This document shows positions 58,901-64,000 of a stretch of 64,000 bases of DNA, piece by piece. Every line of letters begins with the position of its first letter. Positions within the stretch are counted from its first letter, which is position 1. Source of the DNA: Candidozyma auris (taxonomy: Eukaryota > Ascomycota > Pichiomycetes > Serinales > Metschnikowiaceae); assembly GCF_003013715.1 (NCBI RefSeq), contig NC_072812.1:1550001-1614000 (forward strand). The letters run 5' to 3'. A model generated the notes under the pieces. The model had not been told where the DNA came from. It did not search any database and worked only from the letters and a program-made list of their open reading frames with translations. The translations under genes were made by a program, and so were the position numbers.

Positions 58901-59748
58901 CAAATCCCGAAACCCCATCTACTTCATTACATGTTGCACCTGTCTCCTCTGCAACGCAACAAAGATTGCCCCCCCAAAGAGATACTATCAATCTCAACAA
59001 AGCTTCACTCTTGACAAAGTACAAATCTTCACTTGGGGCACAATCGACTGATCAGCTTTCGGTTAAATCAGCAATGTCGAATCTTCGTCCAAACTTTCTG
59101 TCCGTCAAAATACCACAGTCGAAAGTCAGGGACGAAGAGGATGAAGAAGAAGTTCAGCGTGCGACTCAAAATGAGGAGGACCAAGATGATGCAAATATAC
59201 CGCTGATTCAGTTCATTGAAGATGAGCAAATACCCGAAGGTCCTTCTAAAGCAGGTAGCATAAATCTCGGAACCGAGATTTCTCGAAATGAAAGCTTCTT
59301 GAACTTCACCGCTACTCACAAGCGGCCGCCTATGATGAGGGCAGCCTCGATCATCGCCAATGATGATATCAAGAATCATATAAGGGCGGATGATAATGCC
59401 TCTGATGAAGATGACCCGGCTAGTTTTGCTGAAAGAGATAAAAGATCTGGCACAGAATCCCCTAAAAAGTTAACTCTGAGGCAGCTTCTGGAAGAATTGA
59501 AAAACCTCACGTTTAATGATCTACCAGCCAAGGGACAACATATCATTCTTAACGAGTTGATGAATCAGGTGTCTGGCGGCGGGAAGGCGGCAGTGATCTT
59601 CTCTACACTTCCTGCTCCTGCAATTGGCACACATTTGGATGATGAAGCATCACTTGACTACACCAACAGTCTTGCCATATGGTTGCATAATCTCCCTCCC
59701 ACGCTTCTTATCAATTCACAGACAGTAACGGTGACAACGAATTTATGA
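55930..59748 (+). CDS. VHC1: Vacuolar cation-chloride cotransporter Vhc1
   Basis: A member of the cation-chloride cotransporter (CCC) family. S. cerevisiae Vhc1 sits in the vacuole membrane and moves K+ with Cl-. The 1272-residue protein has ~12 membrane segments in residues ~35-490. CCC motifs include [59 protein letters not shown] and [11 protein letters not shown] long C-terminal domain follows from ~500 ([25 protein letters not shown]) with an acidic, Ser-rich stretch at ~930-1180. A frame start five codons upstream is GTG; ATG 55930 (MSESTPLLP) is the start. Longer than S. cerevisiae Vhc1 (1120), mainly in the acidic region. Confidence 0.93.
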   Translation: MSESTPLLPAHNASSLHRPEAAPLEAPPKSQKNGTQAKLGTFEGVFLPTTLNVLSILMFLRFGFIIGQMGILGSLLLLVMSYVIDILTVLSVSAISTNGTVRGGGAYYMISRSLGPEFGGAIGVIFFIGQILNASLNVVGFIEPLLVNFGKAEGDVLPILPVSYMWQLLYSTVVLLICTSIALVGATLVSRTAFWLFILLTSSTLLIPLSALIVKPGCPLSPPNDNLWYSGLSWQTLQDNLWPHFTSGAAGSLLPPGVPETFKNLFGIFFPATAGIFAGASMSGELKNPSRSIPRGTLCALALSFVLYFLVIVSLGASVPRELFYKDIKIIQTVSINGLIIIIGEVSTSIFSVIMGVVGAATVLNAIAADKIVPGLSCFSTYRKPPKEKRRAQMNAILFTWLIAQAFLFADINQIATFITMAFLMTFLVTNLACFLLRVGSAPNFRPSFKYFNSKTAFTGGLVSVMAMYLVDGVSATSVIVFLIFLIMVIHYSTPPLNFGDISQLLIYHQVRKYLLRLKLNMSVKYWRPQILLLCDNPRTCWNLIAFCNHLKKGGLYILGHVVLMSDDSTPNGEVSSEFNVASYKEIQKQKNAWTKLRDMAKIKAFVQIAIGPSLPWGVRNVYLGSGLGGMRPNITVLGFYDSKKHGVELPLKQVEKSFSTLHLPTDECRKERQVSVNQWVQIVEDLMIMQATVAVAANFLEMEVPTLQGHSWLRKLSKNGKQSTSYIDLYPIQMSSVCLMEDGKSVMSTNFDTYTLILQLGSILSTVDEWEKNGYKLRIIVFVENASEVEDESKRLKDLLASLRIDAKTIVKCFEDGSLTTYNILVKGYRVNQSNQTEFNHISDVLHSDQWWTNLCDARESLRQIERQKLQRKMNGRKLKSINIGEEKKYDPVLFDFSKSGNSPITGPSLKNNRRYTLSNLHDQGLSLSLNMISQGGNFFDYDPEDSSDSETEGSGHSSLTQSTSRQRTPDVQSTEPNLEEQSPNLLANTNPETPSTSLHVAPVSSATQQRLPPQRDTINLNKASLLTKYKSSLGAQSTDQLSVKSAMSNLRPNFLSVKIPQSKVRDEEDEEEVQRATQNEEDQDDANIPLIQFIEDEQIPEGPSKAGSINLGTEISRNESFLNFTATHKRPPMMRAASIIANDDIKNHIRADDNASDEDDPASFAERDKRSGTESPKKLTLRQLLEELKNLTFNDLPAKGQHIILNELMNQVSGGGKAAVIFSTLPAPAIGTHLDDEASLDYTNSLAIWLHNLPPTLLINSQTVTVTTNL

Positions 59749-59933
59749 GGAATAGAAAAGAAGGCACAACAGTAATGACTTATCTTGCGGATTGTATACA
59801 ACAAATGCATCAATGTATCTAACCTAATGTACGCATCGCGCATACCAATAATCGTCAACTAGTCACAATTAAATAGTTTATAAAAGGTTCGAACATTTTG
59901 ATACATTGATATTTGATTTGACTCAACTAACTC

Positions 59934-62546
59934 ATGTCGCAAACACTTTCCAAAGAGGAAAGGCTAAAACTTCGCCAGGAACAATTGGCAAAATGGAAAC
60001 AAAGAAAATCCCAATCGCCCGTGCTAGATCCCGAGAGAAGTACAGATGAAGAAGACCGACCGAATGCATCACTTCCAAATCCAGAGGAACAGCGACGAAT
60101 TGAACGTCTCAAAAAGCTCGAGGAGTGGAGAAAGAAGAAGCTTCTGAGTCAAGAGTCCAAGCCGACGGGAGCTCAAAATCGCCAGAAGAAACTTGAAGAG
60201 TGGAAGCGAAAGCGTGAAAACGACAATCCGAATGACTCATCAAAAGTCACTGTAAGTACACCTCTTAAGCCTATTTCTACACTAACTCGAAAACCCGTCC
60301 TTTTGAAAAGACAGAGGCTTTTTGAGGATGATGAGGACGAGAACGGTGGTCTTCGATTCAAATTGAGGAGATCAGCGCCCCAAAGCATGCAAAATGCGAT
60401 GGAAAATACTCTTGATGGGAAAGACGCGCTTGATCTATTCCTCGAAGAGCTCAAGGATGACTACGTAGATCCTAATCAGGAGTTTAAACAGGTTCTGGAA
60501 GAAAGTCTGGATGACGAAGATGAAGGCGAAGATAAGTTACTATCTTTACAGTTGAAAACAATGCGAAAGGGCAAGGAATTGGCTGCCGTTGACCACAAAA
60601 GTATAGCGTACTTGCCATTCAAGAAGAACTTTTACGTTGAAAGTCGAGAGGTAACAGATCTTTCTCAAAAAGAGGTACACGATCTTAGGACAACATTGGG
60701 AGGCATCAAAGTCTCCGGGACAAACTGTCCCCGTCCAATTTGGAAATGGGAACAGCTAGGCATGTCCTCGGTTGTCACATCCGTTATTGAGGACAAGTTG
60801 CAATTCAAGAAACTAACAAGTGTTCAAAGTCAAGCGTTACCCGTAATTCTTTCTGGACGCGATATGCTTGCTATTGCCAAGACTGGTTCGGGCAAAACCC
60901 TCGCATTTGTTTTGCCTTTACTCAGACATGTTCAAGATCAACCTCCTTTGAAAGAGGGCGATGGTCCAATAGCACTTCTCATGGCGCCCACAAGGGAACT
61001 TGCCTTGCAAATATTTAAACAGCTCACTATATTTACAAAAAAGCTTGGTTTGTCGGCATGTTGTTGCTATGGAGGCTCCTCTATTGAACCGCAAATCGCA
61101 GAGTTGAGAAGAGGAGCTCAAATTGTCGTCTGTACGCCTGGTCGCCTTATTGACTTGCTTTCTACGAACAATGGTAAAGTTTGCAATCTTCGAAGAGTTA
61201 CTTATGTTGTTCTTGATGAAGCTGACAGAATGTTTGACTTTGGGTTTGAGCCACAAATAAAGAAGATATTCTCTCAGGTTCGACCAGATAAACAATGCGT
61301 TTTATTTTCGGCAACTTTTGCAAGAAAGATGGAAGGTTTGGCAAAGGATACGCTTCAGGACCCTGTTGAAGTAGTCGTTGGCGGTATTAGTATTGTTGCT
61401 CCTGAGATTAGACAACATGTTGAGTTGTTTGAGATTGACCACACTGCTTCAGCGACCGAACTTTACGACCAAAAGTTCTCTAGACTTCAAGAACTTCTTG
61501 AGCAGTTCTCTGGTGTGAAGAAGCTAGTTTTTGTCGAAAAGCAAGATTCAGCAGATGATTTGCACGTTAAGCTTTTGAGTCAAGGATTACAAAGCGTCAC
61601 GATTCACGGTGGTAAGGATCAGATCGACAGAAAATACGCGATAAAGGAGTTTTCAGAAAAGAATAGCGGAGTCGATACTTTGATTGCAACTTCCGTCGCC
61701 GCAAGAGGCTTGGATGTGAAAGGTCTCGATCTAGTAATCAACTTTGACCCTCCAAACCACATGGAAGATTACGTTCATCGGGTCGGTAGAACAGGAAGAG
61801 CCGGACAGGAAGGTGATGCCTATACCTTCGTGGCCTCATCGCAGGAGAGACCTGTGACTGATTTGGTGAAATCGTTGAGGTTGAGCAAGTATCCTGAGGA
61901 CAAAATTGATTCCAGACTAATCAAGATATCTGAAGAATTCCTCCTGAAGGTGAAGGATGGTAAAGAGCGGTTCAATTTTGGTTTCGGCGGTAAGGGACTC
62001 AGCAAGCTTGATGAGATGAGAGATACCCAGAAGAAGATGGAAAGGAGTATGTATGCTGCTGATACTCCTGAACAAGAGAAGCCCGCCAAAGCACATAGTC
62101 CTGCTACGAGCAATCCGGTGCCAGAAAATGCGAAGACTGTTAATGGCGTCGAATTGCCAGACTTCAACGTTATTGAAGGAAAAGCTGCAGAGTCTACGGG
62201 ACCAGATAAGTGTAAATTTCACTCTAGAATCACAGTTAATGATCTTCCTCAACAAGCCCGTTGGGCCGTTGTTAGTGGCGATAGTCTTGCTGAAATAACT
62301 GAAGCTACTTCGACATCGATCACTAGCAAGGGCCAATTCTACCCTTCAGGGAGCAAAATACCTACAATTATCAAGCAGGGCAAAAAAGAAGTGCCAGCAC
62401 CACCAAAGTTATACTTGCTTGTTGAGGGCTTAACGGAATCAGGAGTAAGAGATGCGAACAAGCGCATCCGTCAAAAAATCATAGAAGGCATGGAAATCTC
62501 TGCAAAGGACGACGGTGTTGCTCCAACGGGCCGATATGTGGTTTAG
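59934..62546 (+). CDS. PRP5: DEAD-box RNA helicase Prp5
   Basis: Prp5 uses ATP to remodel U2 snRNP and allow branch-point pairing during prespliceosome formation. Residues 1-130 are basic coiled coil rich in KLEEWKRKR units, typical of Prp5. The helicase core runs ~265-640: Q-motif LTSVQSQALPVILSGRD, motif I AIAKTGSGKT (~314), APTRELA, CTPGRLIDLL, motif II LDEADRMFDFGFEPQI (~427), LFSATFARKME, IATSVAARGLDVKG and HRVGRTGRAGQ (~614). The C-terminal ~200 residues end in a KH-like segment (ITVNDLPQQARWAV, RIRQKIIEGMEIS). 870 residues against 849 in S. cerevisiae. Confidence 0.96.
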   Translation: MSQTLSKEERLKLRQEQLAKWKQRKSQSPVLDPERSTDEEDRPNASLPNPEEQRRIERLKKLEEWRKKKLLSQESKPTGAQNRQKKLEEWKRKRENDNPNDSSKVTVSTPLKPISTLTRKPVLLKRQRLFEDDEDENGGLRFKLRRSAPQSMQNAMENTLDGKDALDLFLEELKDDYVDPNQEFKQVLEESLDDEDEGEDKLLSLQLKTMRKGKELAAVDHKSIAYLPFKKNFYVESREVTDLSQKEVHDLRTTLGGIKVSGTNCPRPIWKWEQLGMSSVVTSVIEDKLQFKKLTSVQSQALPVILSGRDMLAIAKTGSGKTLAFVLPLLRHVQDQPPLKEGDGPIALLMAPTRELALQIFKQLTIFTKKLGLSACCCYGGSSIEPQIAELRRGAQIVVCTPGRLIDLLSTNNGKVCNLRRVTYVVLDEADRMFDFGFEPQIKKIFSQVRPDKQCVLFSATFARKMEGLAKDTLQDPVEVVVGGISIVAPEIRQHVELFEIDHTASATELYDQKFSRLQELLEQFSGVKKLVFVEKQDSADDLHVKLLSQGLQSVTIHGGKDQIDRKYAIKEFSEKNSGVDTLIATSVAARGLDVKGLDLVINFDPPNHMEDYVHRVGRTGRAGQEGDAYTFVASSQERPVTDLVKSLRLSKYPEDKIDSRLIKISEEFLLKVKDGKERFNFGFGGKGLSKLDEMRDTQKKMERSMYAADTPEQEKPAKAHSPATSNPVPENAKTVNGVELPDFNVIEGKAAESTGPDKCKFHSRITVNDLPQQARWAVVSGDSLAEITEATSTSITSKGQFYPSGSKIPTIIKQGKKEVPAPPKLYLLVEGLTESGVRDANKRIRQKIIEGMEISAKDDGVAPTGRYVV

Positions 62547-62668
62547 CGTACTGCGTATGGTAGCATGTGCGGAAAGTATCCCTCGGGCCAATCTTGCGGG
62601 GTTAGCCTTTCACTTTAAATAAAGTACGACTAATAGATCGCGAGCTCAATATAGCTTCGTTCTTTATC

Positions 62669-63487
62669 ATGGCGTTCGACAGCAGTATCTTTGAAGAATA
62701 CACCAAGTGGGTCGTCACTGAAATCGAGCCCGGTTTCATACACGTCCAGTATAACAACCCCAAGACCCTTAATGCGTTCATGGAGGAAGACTGGAGGGCA
62801 TACCATCATATCCTCGAGTGGTTAGATTCTGATCCGGGCACCAACATCATTTTGATTTCTTCAAAGGTAGAAAAGGCATTCTCCAGTGGCTTGAATTTGA
62901 AGGCTGCTTTGGGCTTAATGGAAGGCAAGGACGATTGGACATTTGAGAACAAGAAGAAGTTTATGTACAAACACATCAAGGACTTCCAAGATGCTATCGC
63001 CATGCCAGCTAGAATGAGAACACCTACCATTGCACTTTTGAACGGTGTTTCTTATGGTTTGGCATTGGACATTGCCTCTGCCTGTACCATAAGGCTAGCG
63101 GTGGAGGGCGTGAAAATGTCCATCAGAGAGATCAAGATTGGAATTGTTGCCGATATGGGCTCCTTGCAGAGAATGACAAACTTAGTCAACAACAAATCCA
63201 AGATGAACCAATTAGCTTTGACTGGTGACGTTTTCGGTGCGAAAGAGGCCTACGAGTTGGGCTTTGTCTCTGAAGTCGTTCCTGACTTAAAAAGCGGTGT
63301 TGAGCGCTGCATTGCTTTGGGCAAACTGATAAATGGCAATCCCCAGTGGGCTATTAAGGGAACGAAGGATTGCATCCAGTATATGGTCAATGGTGGGTCT
63401 CACGAAGAAGGCTTGGCTCAAATAGCCGAGTACAACGCTGTACACCTTGTAGGCGGCATCTCTGCCGGTATGCCTTCGAAGCTCTAG
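62669..63487 (+). CDS. DCI1: Peroxisomal delta3,5-delta2,4-dienoyl-CoA isomerase-like (ECH1/Dci1 type)
   Basis: A crotonase-fold protein of 272 residues ending in SKL, the canonical type-1 peroxisome signal, so it acts in peroxisomal oxidation of unsaturated fatty acids. The segment REIKIGIVADMGSLQRM holds E154 and D162, aligning with the two catalytic acids of rat ECH1 dienoyl-CoA isomerase; plain hydratases lack this pair and plain enoyl-CoA isomerases differ here. Oxyanion-hole segments are KAFSSGLNLKAA and NGVSYGLALDIASACTIR, where only the first Gly of the usual Gly-Gly-Gly is kept. S. cerevisiae Dci1 is the named relative, though its activity has been disputed. Codon 220 is CTG where a polar residue fits better. 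Confidence 0.9.
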   Translation: MAFDSSIFEEYTKWVVTEIEPGFIHVQYNNPKTLNAFMEEDWRAYHHILEWLDSDPGTNIILISSKVEKAFSSGLNLKAALGLMEGKDDWTFENKKKFMYKHIKDFQDAIAMPARMRTPTIALLNGVSYGLALDIASACTIRLAVEGVKMSIREIKIGIVADMGSLQRMTNLVNNKSKMNQLALTGDVFGAKEAYELGFVSEVVPDLKSGVERCIALGKLINGNPQWAIKGTKDCIQYMVNGGSHEEGLAQIAEYNAVHLVGGISAGMPSKL

Positions 63488-63566
63488 ATTGCGGTCTTAA
63501 ATATTGAAAAGAGGATAACGCTCTGGCTAAATTGTGTGGTAAAAGGTATTGCACCGCCTGCCGTCA

Positions 63567-63574
63567 GTCACGTG
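63567..63574. promoter_or_regulatory. Cbf1-type E-box GTCACGTG
   Basis: A perfect match to RTCACRTG, 115 bp before the ATG of the last gene. Cbf1 regulates respiratory and sulfur genes in Candida, which would fit a mitochondrial product. Motif match only. Confidence 0.4.
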
Positions 63575-63688
63575 CATGTAAAATTGTAGTTGTAGCTCTG
63601 TATCTAAAACTACTGCGACGAGACAAAAAGGTTGCAGCATACAAGTTTCTCGGTTACCACTGACATCTACCTCGAGTATTGATACTAC

Positions 63689-64000
63689 ATGCTATCTGGA
63701 GCGTTCGCAGGCGTTCGGAACATCGAGCGTTTAAAGAAACTTGCCACTCGCTCATTGTCTGCTCAAGCAGCAACAGCGCCTGCTGAGAGCTCTTCTGAGT
63801 TTTATTCCCAGGAGTACACCGAGGAACTTCCTCGTCAAAGTAACACTACTACCATTGCTCATGCACTTGAAAGCAGACCTGCCAATTCCTTCATAGGTCT
63901 GCTTTCGTCTATCCATTTTGCTTCAACATACAATCCTAGAAGAACTACGAGAGACGAGCTCAAACATGAAATAAATCGACTTTTGAGAACTGGTCAACAC
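63689..64000 (+). CDS. N-terminal part of a probable mitochondrial protein (partial)
   Basis: The ATG at 63689 opens a frame that stays open for 104 codons to the right edge. The first ~36 residues (MLSGAFAGVRNIERLKKLAT, then RSLSAQAATAP) are rich in Arg, Lys, Ala and Ser, with only one acidic residue in the first 30, a good matrix-targeting presequence. Then follow an acidic segment (SQEYTEELPRQSN) and a helical start of a folded domain (FIGLLSSIHFASTYNPRRTT, then a charged helix). Not recognised; a mitochondrial RNA or translation factor would fit, but this is a guess. Confidence 0.7.
   Translation, partial: MLSGAFAGVRNIERLKKLATRSLSAQAATAPAESSSEFYSQEYTEELPRQSNTTTIAHALESRPANSFIGLLSSIHFASTYNPRRTTRDELKHEINRLLRTGQH

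Overview
The window is nuclear DNA from a budding yeast. Its genes are compact and mostly intron-free, and they belong to families named from Saccharomyces (REV1, CMD1, NUM1, HAP5, CCR4, CAT8, SLD3, PRP5 and others). CTG codons are scarce in the conserved proteins. Several that do occur sit at polar positions (PMT codon 460, VHC1 codon 497, dienoyl-CoA isomerase codon 220), as expected where CTG is read as serine. The gene set, compact layout, intermediate base composition and very short branch-point-to-acceptor distances in introns suggest the CTG clade, possibly the Clavispora / Candida auris group. That placement is inference. All residue numbering and translation here use the standard code, so a CTG shown as Leu may really be Ser.

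Layout. 1-959: 5' part of REV1 (minus), running off the left edge. 1814-2369: calmodulin CMD1, whose first exon is just the ATG. 2478-12143: NUM1 (minus), a 3221-residue cortical anchor built from tens of degenerate ~32-residue repeats. 12144-14160: about 2 kb with no recognised gene, holding some odd small ORFs, a T22 tract and CCG/CGG motifs. 14161-20499: a PhzF-family enzyme, a PMT O-mannosyltransferase, tRNA-Gly(GCC), HAP5 and the PEBP protein TFS1. 20555-23259: DIB1, an unrecognised spliced gene and the dihydroorotase URA4. 23260-25156: a 1.9 kb gene-free stretch upstream of a GIT1-type transporter. 25157-33609: GIT1, then minus-strand PMU1-like, CCR4, NGL1-like and NTG1-like genes. 34333-40829: CAT8, a TMT1/CRG1-like methyltransferase, GPI12 and ARP6. 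41647-51908: LDB19/ART1, PAS kinase, SLD3 and TAF6. 52634-59748: a small myristoylated SVIP-like protein, RMD9 and VHC1. 59934-64000: PRP5, a peroxisomal dienoyl-CoA isomerase ending in SKL, and the start of a probable mitochondrial protein.

Most genes are single-copy core eukaryotic functions with no operon-like logic. Some neighbours may be related: GIT1 and the PMU1-like phosphatase are convergent and both fit phosphate scavenging, and CCR4 lies beside another member of its own nuclease superfamily. No transposon, LTR, CRISPR array, rRNA or virus-derived sequence was seen. The most rewarding places for a second look are TFS1 (two TATA boxes each about 70 bp before one of two in-frame ATGs, predicting a mitochondrial and a cytosolic form), the NUM1 repeat architecture, the 46-nt intron hiding the 3' exon of the gene at 21117, the SVIP-like microprotein, and the linked small ORFs at 12444-13050.
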